From positions 3,906,001-3,970,000 of the forward strand of contig NC_092408.1 of the NCBI RefSeq assembly GCF_009017415.1: 64,000 nucleotides of DNA. Direction: 5' to 3'. The position numbers and the translations under genes were made by a program. This DNA comes from Aspergillus flavus. Its lineage: Eukaryota > Ascomycota > Eurotiomycetes > Eurotiales > Aspergillaceae. Positions 47,799 through 58,631 of the stretch are shown piece after piece; the stretch's first letter is position 1; each line of letters opens with the position of its first letter. Below the pieces are notes generated by a model that saw nothing but the letters and a program-made list of their open reading frames with translations, had not been told where the DNA came from and searched no databases.

Positions 47799-49536
47799 TC
47801 ATCGTCACAGACGACTAGTTCGAACTGCACATATATGCTTTGGGGTCCCAGGATGGGAGGGGCGTTGGTTGTTTTCGTTCGTCCCTGCTTTTTATATGGG
47901 ATGGGGTGAGTACTGGTGTCGTATTGTTCATACGGAATCTTATTGCACAGGGGCTAACGGCCCATCCTGCAGGTTATTCTTGTGCATAATTAAGACTATA
48001 TAACTCTACATATTTTGGTCCGCGGAGCATAGTCGGTGTTCGGTACACGGCTGTTTCTCGTCCGGGTTTCCTGCTACTGTCTGTCCAGGTTCTCGGTTTT
48101 GATTTCTTCACCTTTTAAGATATCCCCGTTTCGTACATGGAATGTACATTTAAGGACATAACTCCACTACTACAGTTAAATATAAGAATATGTGAATTAA
48201 TACTGAATAACAAGCTACCGAGGCTATGACTAATAGCTGTATTTGTATCTGTAATTCCCAGGGCCAAGTTATTACTTTTTTTACTAAGTTAATACATATT
48301 TCAGAATATAAACGTCATGAACTTTACTAACTCCTACGAGGCTTGGATTCAAGGATAGCAGCGCCTCCATTGTAAATACAGAAAAGTAAGAATAATATAG
48401 TTCTCTTCCTAAAGATGCAAATCTCGTGATAGGTCGCTTCGACATAGATTTCAATGCTACTTCGGTGTCATATGCTTTTATAGATCTTTGATTCTTCTAC
48501 TGAATCCCCTTTGTATGTGTTAAGACCGCCCTGACGCGAATGCCCTGACGGCCATCTCTATATATTTCACATAGATCACTGTTGTGTGGGCCCTTGCTTC
48601 CAGCAAAGTAATCATGCAATTTTATTTGAGTCCCACCTCTTCTTTGAGACATTGTCAAGTTCCTATATTATTTAGGGGTATCTGTTCCGGTAGGGCAGGC
48701 GGGTGAAATGTGAATGTATGGGAAATCATATTATCTGCCATCCCTTACTTCTCTTCATTGTACAGTATAATAAGCAGCCCATGATGATCTGAATTCCAAT
48801 ACGCATGATCGTATGGAGATCTTCTTCCACACCAAACGCCAATCTTCTTCTTTGAAAGCTAAGCCCATGCAATGAATTGCCCTTATCATTCATATTTCAC
48901 AAGTTCATAATCTCTCAATGAGCGATCTCTCATCCTGATGGGTATGGTGATGCCCGGGAAAGTATAGGATTTTCACCGCTATTGAACTCAACATAAACAT
49001 GGATAGTATAGTCCGGTATGAATAAGGGAGTGAAGTGCAGGGTGGGTTGCAGTATGAATTCCCGGGTCTATCGAAAACCTCTTGTAATGAATTATGCGGA
49101 GCTATAGTGTGGCTGATTAACTCTAGGCTGTACTTAACGATGATATAAATCCTTAGTTGCTTATTTTCCATCTCTGTGAAACCCGAGAATACAAGGTTTT
49201 GACGAACTTTCGAGGGTTGGATGTGTTTTTGTCTTCTGAAACTAAAACTTCTTTTAGAGGAATATTCTTCATTTGGATTTTTTCGTATGACTTATTTTCT
49301 ATTCAAAAACAAAACAGAAACAAATTGAAGCTTTCTACTTGATTCAGTAGTAGAAGTTCAAGACCTAAACCCCACGGAACGATCCATTCCTTGAGGACAA
49401 TTTGCTTTCGTTGAAGACCATGATCGTGATCGTAAGGTACGTTAACTCAATATTGGATGGCATATCGGAGATTGAGAAGGAAGACCGGGAAAACGATCAG
49501 AGCATGCCAATCGTTTTACTCATCACTCAGACTGAC
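47799..49536. other. Intergenic region with one copy of a dispersed repeat
   Basis: About 1.7 kb, convergent between the F-box gene and the spherulin-4 gene. At 48079-48165 lies a copy of an 87-base repeat that occurs again at 51704-51791. The rest is AT-rich and without a supported frame. Confidence 0.5.
48079..48165 (+). repeat. Dispersed repeat, copy 1
   Basis: Begins GTCTGTCC and shares an ordered series of blocks (GTTCTCGGTTT, AAGATATCCC, CATAACTC) with copy 2 in the same orientation. Many differences between the copies are C/T or G/A transitions, as expected after repeat-induced point mutation. Confidence 0.55.
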
Positions 49537-50790
49537 TTAAGCAGACAGCAAAGACACCACCGTACTCCACAAAGAATCATAGGCTAGATACGTGTCAAGG
49601 TTGCTCATATATGTATGACTGGAGATACTGCGCAGCTGCGTAATCAACGTCGATAGGTCGGCATCGGACGGGATACCGTAAACCATGGTAGCGAAACGAC
49701 CCAGATCCAGTCCCTTGACCTTCTCGAATTCGTTGGCCGAGTATGCGGACTGGAACTCGCTGTATGCAGACTCGAAAATGACAGTAGAGTCGGGGATATC
49801 AAGGTAGGCTTCGTCGGGGACTGCGCCGGGGTTTGTGACGATCTATATCGGTCAGTGATCTAGTTTACTACTATGGAAGGGCTTAACGTACGTAGTTGTC
49901 TGGTCCAAGTCCGTCACTACTCGTGATGGTCGAAGCCAGGTTCTTATAGTAAGTGACGGTATCGGCGTTGTAATCCGCGACAGCCTCGTCGAGGAAGATG
50001 CCATGCACGGCGAAGGAGGATTTTCCACTGGTTGATGGCCATGCGGCGTAGGTCTGGATATCCTTTTCGACTTCGGAGATGTCTCGAGTTCCTTTCTGAG
50101 TGCTCACATAGCCGAGGACCAGTGCATTACTGTAGGATGCGAGTCTGGGGACTGCGGTAAGGAAGTTCGCATCGGAGGCAGTGTTTGAGCCAGGGCCGTT
50201 ATCGGGATTGATGATGACGGTGAATTGGACATCGGAATTGGCAACGATCCTATTCGGTCAGTTAACCTGATATCGGCTATTCTGAGATAGACTTACAGTT
50301 CTTCCAAGGGTGTCCACGCGCCGGTTGATGGATATAGATAGTACGGGATGATGACCTTTGCCTTTGAAGTGCTGTTGCCTGACGAAGAGGCAGAGGCAGA
50401 GGTAGAGACAGAGGTAGATTCAGACACAGACGTAGACGTAGACGTAGATGTAGACGTAGAGGAAACGGCGACGACACTGGTAAAGGTGGAGCTGGAGCTG
50501 GAGCTGGAAATATCCACAGTAGTATAGGAAGCAGGAACAACCGTGGGAGTAATGACGTTCAGCTCCGTTGAGCTGGCATCGATGGTTTCAGTTACAGTCA
50601 CAGTCGTTGTGGCAGTTGGAGCGCCGGTTCCACAGGCGCTGACTGGTGGAGCAGAATCATAGACGCCTCCAGGGCTATGTTGGCTATGTCGGTGACGATA
50701 AGGAATATGCGCAGCATACGCCCGCTGGGACAAAAGCGACATGCAACCCAATGCACCCACAAGGATAGTCGAGGGATTGTTGAAGAGCAT
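49537..50790 (-). CDS. Secreted spherulin-4 (GH135-like) family protein with Ser/Thr-rich stalk
   Basis: Exons 50297-50790, 49892-50249 and 49537-49842, 385 residues. The ATG at 50790 gives a clean signal peptide (MLFNNPSTILVGALGCMSLL.. AYAA); the apparent longer frame begins at a TTG and was not used. A Ser/Thr/Val-rich linker (about 70-140, likely O-glycosylated) precedes the spherulin-4 domain: VIIPYYLYPSTGAW, FTVIINPDNGPG, LGYVSTQKGTRDISEVEKDI, GIFLDEA (about 245-250) and VIFESAY (Glu about 308). In Sph3, the Aspergillus GH135 enzyme that cuts galactosaminogalactan, the acidic catalytic residues sit in the equivalent DE and later E positions, as far as I recall. This copy is not next to the other GAG genes, so it is a paralogue with uncertain substrate. 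Confidence 0.87.
50370..50510 (-). repeat. Coding microsatellite in the Ser/Thr stalk
   Basis: Short tandem units in the spherulin-4-like gene: GAGGCA/GAGGTA-type hexamers at about 50385-50420, GTAGAC hexamers at about 50425-50460, and GAGCTG hexamers at about 50488-50508. On the coding strand they give Ser-Thr and Ser-Ser runs. All units are multiples of three, so length change would keep frame. Confidence 0.7.
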
Positions 50791-52825
50791 ATTGAGAAGT
50801 GAATGATTCAAGAAGGAATGACTAGAGTTAATAGAAAAGAATGAAGGAACGAAGGAACGACTGATTGTCTATCGAAGAAATCAACGCTTGCCAGAAGCTG
50901 TCAGATAGAAGTTCAGGAAAAAAATCATAACTTATAAGCATGCAAAGAGAACCCGATTCATTCAAATCTAACTAGTTAAGCGAATCGATCCGGCCTTTCC
51001 TGATGCAGAAAACATGATACAATTTGTGATCCTGAGTCCCACTTTTTATATTATCCCAGATCAAGTCAATTTAAGATCGATACACAACTTCGAACAGATA
51101 TTAATATATGAATGTCATTCACTAGAATTGAACCTTCCAAGAAAGATAGTAGTTTCGTTATATTTGCAGTTTTATAACCCGCTTAATCTAAGCCTAATAT
51201 GTAGAAGAAATGTATCCGTACTAAGTTGTGTACTGATATTGAATTGACGTGATCGGACATTACAAAAGAAACTTGAAAGTGGTGGATGGATCACAAACTG
51301 TCCGAATTAGGAAAGGTTGGGTCGACTCGCTTAACTAGTCAGGTCCGGCTTATAGCGAATCACGGTAGTTCGCTTCAATACCGTGCGGATTTGCCGGGCT
51401 TCCATTAGTGCCTAGACCCAGATCCTTGATCCTCGATGGTGATTAAGGAGCCATCCAGGCTATGGCCAAGTCCACTCTCTGTGCGTCCAGCTGCTCCAGT
51501 CGCCAACCTGTTTCATGCCCTGCGCCAGACGTCCACCAGAGTTCTCGGGGCTTTTAGAACGAGTTAGCCACGGCGGGTATTTGAGATTGTGTTGGAACCA
51601 ACCAGGATAGGAGTCTTTGGGCCTTCGCTACAGGCGCTAGGGCAGTTGTATACTCCGTATTACGCAGTAAAAGCCGAAACGGGGCGTTAAGTAGTAAGTA
51701 CTGGTCTGTCCAAGTTCTCGGTTTGGTCTTTTTCAACTTTCAAGATATCCCTGTTTCATATATGTACTGTAATATCTTAGGTCATAACTCTATAATTTAC
51801 CATCTACAATCTACTCTAAACTCATATTTCCTTCTTACATCTCAAGAATGAAAGGCGAAGATCACAATAGCACAGTAAATATCTCGGCACAAAACTGCAG
51901 ATAGCCTACACTACACCTTAAGGACTAAAATAGAGGCTATATCTACTTACCAACCGGGTTTTGTACGTCGTTCGCATATTATTGGCGGCTGGGACTTGCA
52001 GGGCAGACGAAGGGTTCCTTCCGTCCTCCTACTAGTAGATGGAATTATATATAATCAGTTGCAGGTGTCACAAAACCACACTAAATACGAAGCGTACAAT
52101 TAAACCGACAATATGACATATTCTGCTGAACCTCTGAACCACATATTTTGTATTTCCTCTATCTTGACCAAAAGCTTTTCTAACAAGGGAGGTCCTTATT
52201 ATCTTGGAAGTCTGGGTCTAGTGGCTAAGAAGGAGTTTACGGCTGTGGAGTTTAAGCTTGTTGACGAGAAGCTTATGGGTTGGACGGGAAGCGTTTTCTT
52301 GATCTTGGTTTGAGTTTCTTAGGACCTGTTGAAGAGGGCTTGTTCGAAAGTTTCTGGACTATAATCGTGGCTTTAGTATTTCCTGGTCGTAAGACTGGTA
52401 GTGTATGGATTTACCTGTTTACAAAGTTCTGTTCTAGGAATGGTAAAGATAAATTGGCGTCATATCCTAGTTACAACGCGCAGATGAATCTATATCTGAG
52501 GTACTGTATATACTTGCCAACTCCTTCCAAGAATTTGCTCAGGGTTCAATTATAGCTTTTAGATGCATTGGTGGCGCCTACCGTTTTCTACACTCGCTAG
52601 ATTGGTGTACGTTGCCTCTTATATCTTCTTCGGTTGGGGCGACTGGAATTGGATCAGACATTGAGGCCTCCAAGTACAGATGTAATGCGAGGCACTTATT
52701 ATTGAGAGGCGAGGTTTTGGTTGAAGAATTGTCGTCTGACCTTTCAGGCCGTATTCCCGATTTGCGCAATTCCGCAGCAATGGCCTATCTGTTCAGAAGC
52801 AGGATTTTGGGTATACCAAAGAAGT
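50791..52825. other. Gene-poor, AT-rich decayed region
   Basis: About 2 kb between the spherulin-4 promoter and the SDR relic. It contains repeat copy 2 (51704-51791) and a TACTCCGTA motif at 51651-51659. Frames at 52113-52313, 52280-52555 and 52612-52860 read like broken protein but I cannot assign them. Confidence 0.45.
51704..51791 (+). repeat. Dispersed repeat, copy 2
   Basis: Same orientation and order as copy 1 at 48079-48165, with more T and A at the variable positions. Boundaries are approximate because similarity fades on both sides. Confidence 0.55.
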
Positions 52826-53693
52826 ATGGCCAAAGTCGCGCTAGTCACCGGTGGTGGTGAGTTGGACTGAATGCCATAGTATGCATAAACTTGAGACCGT
52901 CTGTCTAATGTTATCTTGCATAGCTTCTGGCATAGGCCTTGCCGTCTGCAAGTCACCTTCAACCCTAGCATGGCAGATCGCTATGGTGGACGAACCACCT
53001 ACCGGGGAGGATATCGCTGCATAGCTGAATGGCGTATTTGCCCTCGTGAACGTCACCGCCTATAAGAGTATCTGGCAGGCTTTTTGCGGCCGTATGGCAG
53101 AGATATGGTCGACTGGATTCTAGTACATCTACATTTACTTTCTTCTCCCCATGCCGATCATGCTGCTTGTTTTATTGTATGATCAGTCCTTGCCAATGTA
53201 CCGCAAATCGAGAGCGATTCATTCCTCACTAGCAATCCAACGAACGAGGATGGGTCATCATCACCTTGTCATGAAGTCAGCTTGATACATGTGAATGTTG
53301 TCAAGGTGATCTACACCACCTACCTAGAGGTAGACTTTTCTCGGAAATGACTGATCATGTCGTGCTCCCTCGGCGTCCTGTTCCTAGACTATCATTCTTC
53401 GACCTACACCGCGTCAAGGCACGTTGTTGTTGGATTCGTGCAATCCATAATCTAGCACCTTTTCCTGGACAACGGAGTGCTTGTCAATTGTGTTAATCGC
53501 GGGGTTGTCAAAACCGGGATCATGAGTGAAGAGAGATGGTGCCAGGTTCCGGCCGAATGTATGAAGTCCACCGAGCAGATAGTGGACATGGTTAATTCCC
53601 TCCTCCGAGACAAATCATATGGAAATGCAGTGGAACTTCTTGGTAATCATACGTCTGTTAATGATGGACCGCTGATAAAAGACGACCGATGAC
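52826..53693 (+). pseudogene. Short-chain dehydrogenase/reductase (SDR) pseudogene
   Basis: The start is well preserved: ATG at 52826 gives MAKVALVTGGG, and splicing the 67-nt intron 52857-52923 adds ASGIGLAV, rebuilding the NAD(P)-binding TGxxxGIG motif. Afterwards the frame breaks: an in-frame TAG at 53022-53024 and another at 53121-53123. Later segments in shifting frames are still recognisable and in the right order: VNVTAYKSIWQAF, HVNVVKVIYTTYL (about 53290), YTASRH (53405 onward) where the catalytic Lys of YxxxK has become Arg, and VKTGIMSEERW (about 53510). It resembles NAD-dependent 15-hydroxyprostaglandin-dehydrogenase-type SDRs of fungi. Inactive by several independent lesions. Confidence 0.8.
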
Positions 53694-54046
53694 AGAGGAT
53701 TGGTGCCACTGCAGAGCGAATCCAGATTAGCTCCGAGTGAGTAACCCTCAAGTTTGAATCCTTGCCGTCGGCGGTCCGTCCATCAGGCTATCAGTGTGTA
53801 GGATTGTCGGAAAATGCAGAAGTGGAGCAAGTTTGCTAGCTCCGACGGAATATATTGGATTGTGAGACAAGCATCTGACTAACTTATCCCGAGATAAACG
53901 GTTCGCTATTAGATAATATTAACGGTTCTTATTTTGCACTGTTGAAAGAACTAGTGAGCTCGTCATTGTCTACTAGGGTTATGCATTATCTCGCCATCGT
54001 TCTTGGTCCCTGCAGAAGTCGTTATCTGAGGGTAATATGACGGTGG

Positions 54047-54052
54047 ACAGTG

Positions 54053-54099
<47 letters not shown>

Positions 54100-54693
54100 T
54101 TTTAGCTCAATCAAGCTAGCTGGAAGTGGTATGTGGATGGCTCGTGTTCCCATTGCTATCAATTACTCTGTACTATTTAGGTTAAGGAGCTTTGCCGCAC
54201 GACACTAAGAACTAATTATATTAAAAATTTTAGTAACATGAATATGTAAAACAAAACCGCTTGAGGGTCACTTACGGGCATACTTGCCTTGTGAGATACC
54301 GTCCATTCGGTCCAGATGAACGGCAGACACGGCTTCCAAGAAGACTCTCCACAAGAACAATTGAGTTATAGGCAGATTGTGATAGTTGATACTATCCAAT
54401 ATTAAGCTCGAACCCTGTCCATAGGCAATCCCGATACGGCAGGTACCAACAGGGAGCCATGGACTGATTTCGTTGATTGAGCCGCTTATCACTGAATCCG
54501 TCGGTGATCGACAGCCCTAACCATTAGGGACTTTCCTGTCAGTCCACCCAATCCGCTTGCCCCGTCTTCTATGCATGCTAAGTGGAGAGCGACCAAAATC
54601 AGGTCGCGCGCGGTGATTTGCCCATATTCAACACGGCGTTGGCCCTCATCATTTAATTTTGAAACCTGGTTGGATCGTAGAGAACAGTGTCTT
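54047..54693 (-). mobile_element. Candidate poly(A)-tailed retroposed insertion
   Basis: A 44-base T run at 54055-54098 is a poly(A) tail if read on the minus strand. The eight bases just left of it, ACAGTGTC at 54047-54054, recur at 54684-54691, and the match extends by TT if two bases of the T run are counted. A tail at one end with matching short direct repeats at both ends is the pattern of a LINE, SINE or processed-transcript insertion of about 630 bases. I find no reverse transcriptase and no family match, so this is a structural guess. Confidence 0.35.
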
Positions 54694-55893
54694 GATTTAT
54701 GGAGACCTTCTGCTTTCCTTAGAAATCGAGAAATTGAGTATTTCGTGATAAGGAGAGTGGGGAATTGACGAGTGGTCGCAGGCAGAGTGACATCGCCCGA
54801 GGCTGAGGGCGGTTGCTGATACCGCGACAAGAATCTCACCGTGCGTCTGATATGACAGGGTCATTTGGCTGTCTCGGTTTTATGTTTATGAATTGGGTAA
54901 TTCCGAGATTATGGAAACCTTGATAGAAAGTTCCATTCATGTACATATTTCAGAGAACCCGGTGTTAATTGAAATGAATATAGTGGTAGACTATGTAGAT
55001 ATCAGATGTTCGTTCAGGGACAAACGGTGATCTTCAGGACTCCGACGGTTCGTCTCCATAAAAGAATGGATGGCCTCGTGTCTAAGGCACCGCCGCCCAT
55101 GTGACGGAAAGAAATGGTGACCAGCGAGTAGTCAAGACTAGGACTAGCATGGAAGTGTAAGGGGACCCGGCCAATCAGAGACCACTACAGTACTTCTACC
55201 CCAAGTCTATGTTGAAGCGTGGGTCCTTTTCTTTCCCCCTCTCAATTTCATTTCCTTCAATCATCGTTCGGCCTTCCTCCGGTCCTCCTCATAGGCTCCC
55301 AAATAGATTGATTGCATTGATGTCTTGACCACCTTCTTCACTGCTCTTGGGCCTTCTCGACCCGGGTACCCCTGCGCCTCCCCCCCCTCCTCCAATACTA
55401 CGCCAGCCCGGATGAATGGCGATCGCCGGACCGATATCGAATGGGCGATGGATGTCCTCCTTTACACCAGACGGAGATATCCGTTCCCTTCAATTAATCT
55501 GTGATATGGAGGTGGAGATCAGCAGAACCAGACCAGAGGTCTTGTCCTAAACAAGCAATGACCATTTCCGCCGTAGCATCCGGGACCAGGTTGCCTTTAC
55601 CAGGGTCTAGACATGGGGCAGAGTGCTTGTTCCTCTCGCCTAACCAGCTCACCATTCAGGTACACTCATCCATTGGGATCTTGGCACCAACACACTTGCA
55701 ACCCCTTCTTACATCGTAGTGGGTGAGCTTGTAACTGGGCCAAGAAAGCTTACTGGATGACAAGGATCTTCGTCGCTCCATGCCTAGACGAGAAACACTG
55801 CCTAGTGCTGCTGATGTGGACCGCTTCTCTCCTGAGCCGGAGTCCGTTGATTATCACCACTACCTTCATGATGACCACCAGAGTAGACAAAGC

Positions 55894-55899
55894 TATAAA
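55894..55899 (+). promoter_or_regulatory. TATA box of the aspartic protease gene
   Basis: TATAAA within AGCTATAAAGG lies 153 bases before the protease ATG, with a CT-rich leader (about 55920-56035) between them, the common arrangement of highly expressed Aspergillus genes. Confidence 0.6.
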
Positions 55900-56046
55900 G
55901 GAGCGCCTTCCAGCTGCCCTGAGTAGCTCATCACTCTCCCATCCTCTCCAACAAGAGTCTGAGTTCGTCTAGGCTTGTGCTTGTCATTCTTTCACATCCA
56001 GTCTTTCGTTCCGTCTTCTCCACATTTCGTCTAGAGAGCAATCACT

Positions 56047-57431
56047 ATGGTTATCTTGAGCAAAGTCGCTGCCGTCGCGGTCGGCCTCTCCACGGTCGCC
56101 TCTGCATTGCCCACCGGTCCCTCTCACTCCCCCCATGCTCGTCGGGGATTCACCATCAACCAGATCACCAGGCAGACTGCCCGCGTCGGTCCCAAGACCG
56201 CCAGCTTCCCCGCAATCTACAGCAGGGCGCTTGCTAAGTATGGCGGTACTGTGCCTGCGCACCTCAAGAGCGCTGTTGCCTCGGGTCACGGTACTGTCGT
56301 GACTTCTCCCGAGCCCAATGACATTGAGTACTTGACTCCTGTCAACATTGGCGGCACGACCCTGAACCTCGACTTCGACACTGGCTCGGCCGATCTGTAA
56401 GTAATAGACAGTTCTCCACATAAATTCACGACTAATAATAATTCAGCTGGGTCTTCTCCGAGGAGCTCCCCAAGTCCGAGCAGACCGGCCACGACGTCTA
56501 CAAGCCTTCTGGAAACGCCTCCAAGATCGCTGGTGCCAGCTGGGACATCAGCTACGGTGATGGCAGCAGTGCCAGCGGTGACGTTTATCAGGATACTGTC
56601 ACCGTGGGCGGCGTCACTGCCCAGGGCCAGGCCGTCGAGGCCGCTAGCAAGATTAGCGATCAGTTTGTTCAGGACAAGAACAATGACGGTCTGCTGGGTC
56701 TCGCTTTCAGCTCGATCAACACTGGTAAGGCATCCTTCGATTGCACAGTGTTGATGACTGGTGTGTGCTGACAAAGACTACAGTCAAGCCCAAGCCCCAG
56801 ACTACCTTCTTCGACACCGTCAAGGACCAGCTGGACGCTCCCCTATTCGCCGTGACCCTGAAGTACCATGCTCCTGGCTCCTATGACTTCGGCTTCATCG
56901 ACAAGAGCAAGTTCACTGGTGAACTCGCATATGCCGATGTGGACGATTCCCAGGGCTTCTGGCAATTCACTGCTGACGGTTACTCTGTCGGAAAGGGCGA
57001 CGCCCAGAAGGCCCCCATCACTGGTATTGCTGGTGAGTCCCCATCCAATCGCAAATCGACCAGGTCTGGGCATCTACTAACACCTCTCTCCAGACACCGG
57101 TACCACCCTCGTCATGCTCGATGACGAAATCGTCGATGCCTACTACAAGCAGGTCCAGGGCGCCAAGAACGACGCATCCGCTGGAGGCTACGTCTTCCCC
57201 TGCGAAACCGAGCTCCCCGAATTCACCGTTGTTATCGGCTCCTACAACGCCGTCATCCCTGGCAAGCACATCAACTACGCCCCTCTCCAGGAGGGCAGCT
57301 CCACTTGCGTTGGCGGTATTCAGAGCAACTCTGGTCTCGGCCTCTCCATCCTGGGTGATGTCTTCCTCAAGAGCCAGTACGTCGTCTTCGACTCCCAGGG
57401 TCCCAGACTCGGCTTCGCCGCCCAGGCTTAA
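56047..57431 (+). CDS. pepA: Aspergillopepsin-type secreted aspartic protease
   Basis: Pepsin-family (A1) acid protease secreted for protein digestion at low pH. Exons 56047-56396, 56447-56724, 56784-57032 and 57094-57431, 404 residues. Signal peptide [20 protein letters not shown], then a propeptide (about 20-78) with basic ARRGF, then the two-lobed enzyme. Catalytic Asp111 is in FDTGSADLW (split by intron 1) and Asp293 in DTGTTLV (split by intron 3); the flap has [10 protein letters not shown]; the usual Cys pair is present (FPCET and STCVGG). The sequence and length agree with A. oryzae/A. flavus aspergillopepsin (pepA, called pepO in A. oryzae) as I remember it. Codon use is strongly C-ending, a sign of high expression. 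The gene looks fully intact. Confidence 0.96.
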
Positions 57432-58631
57432 ATGCCTGACTAATGCGGGCCCCGTGCTCTGATGCACGGCCTAACTCTAATGAACCGACCCCCTAGCGGG
57501 TGATCCGGCTCGATGTTGGAGATGAGTAATCTGATCTACCGATGTATCTATTTCTTCTTGTATATGGTGACTTTGATCTATGAGAGATGGTTTGGTATGC
57601 GGGACATGTTGATGGATGATTGCGGCTGTCTTCTTGGACCTCTGTATATATGACCACGTCGATCGTTACACGAGAGGGCAGCTTTCAATTACATAACACA
57701 ATTCATCATATTATACACACTACCTCATCCATGGACACGAATTTACTAGATAGGAACAAGGATGCCTCCACCATGCAATTGCACTAAATCTCAAGCAGGT
57801 CCCGTTTCAGAATATAATCCACCAAAACTCTAATCCTACCCCAGCCCTACAAGTGCAACTGCCCAACATTCAATGACATAACTCAATCTACATTCCGAAA
57901 CAAAGACATACAAGGAGTCAAGGACAGTGGACACCCTTCAAAATCACTCCAATCCTATCTATCACATGATTCACATCCCCTCCCCACCTCCCTCTTCCAC
58001 TCACACGTACAGCAAACCCGCCCTCATGCCCAAGACAACACAATACACAACCCCTACATCAATCGAATACACGCGAATCTAAGTTTACTAACTATCCTAA
58101 TCTATACTATATTATACTAACAATCAAAAATAATTGAACTGATGCCAAAAATCGAATCACATGTTAAATCCCCACTCAGATTAAACATTAAATGTAACGG
58201 TAAATCTCCGGCCGATCTCCGAGCTGTCAGATAAGGTGAAACGTGACGGAACGGTTTTTGACTCGTGTGACACGGGTTACCTGATTAGTTTCTCCGTGGA
58301 ATTGGTAGACTACAGTAGTTACGTACCTTTCTGGTTCTTTGGTTTGTGGGGGTTAAGTTGTTTCGTGATGGGTTATTAGGGAGTGTTGGGTGGGTTGTGG
58401 TCTTATGAGGCTTTTTCTTTATTTATTTATTTTACCTTGAATTTTGCTTATTTAATGTGGACCTGTAAAAGACTACGGAAAGGGATGAATATGAATATGT
58501 TATTGGTTGAACTTAATTGATGATATCGTAACGTTCATGTGTACATTAGGGTATTTTATCTCCTTTAATCCATTGCATATTTGCAATTCCTATGGGACTG
58601 GTGGTCGATATCTGTCGTGGATTCATATGAT
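57432..58631. other. Convergent intergenic region protease / Zn2Cys6 regulator
   Basis: About 1.2 kb between the 3' ends of the protease gene and the transcription-factor gene. The stretch 57700-58150 is AC-rich on the plus strand without long frames. No gene found. Confidence 0.5.

Larger units (their letters stand above)
53694..56046. other. Non-coding region with poly-T tract, leading into the protease promoter
   Basis: About 2.3 kb. The left part is degenerate and contains the poly-T-ended segment listed separately. The minus frame 54489-54839 (116 codons) is not recognisable. From about 55200 the sequence becomes pyrimidine-rich and is likely the promoter and leader of the aspartic protease. 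No intact gene seen. Confidence 0.45.

Noticed and set aside
50790..50811. Extended start of the spherulin-4-like gene
   Set aside because: The upstream start is a TTG; the ATG at 50790 gives a proper signal peptide.
54470..54545. tRNA-like fold on the minus strand (CCC..GGG arm then CTGTC/GACGG arm with a 7-base loop)
   Set aside because: No pairing acceptor stem, no proper T-arm and A instead of T at the position before the supposed anticodon; could be chance or a very degraded tRNA-derived head.
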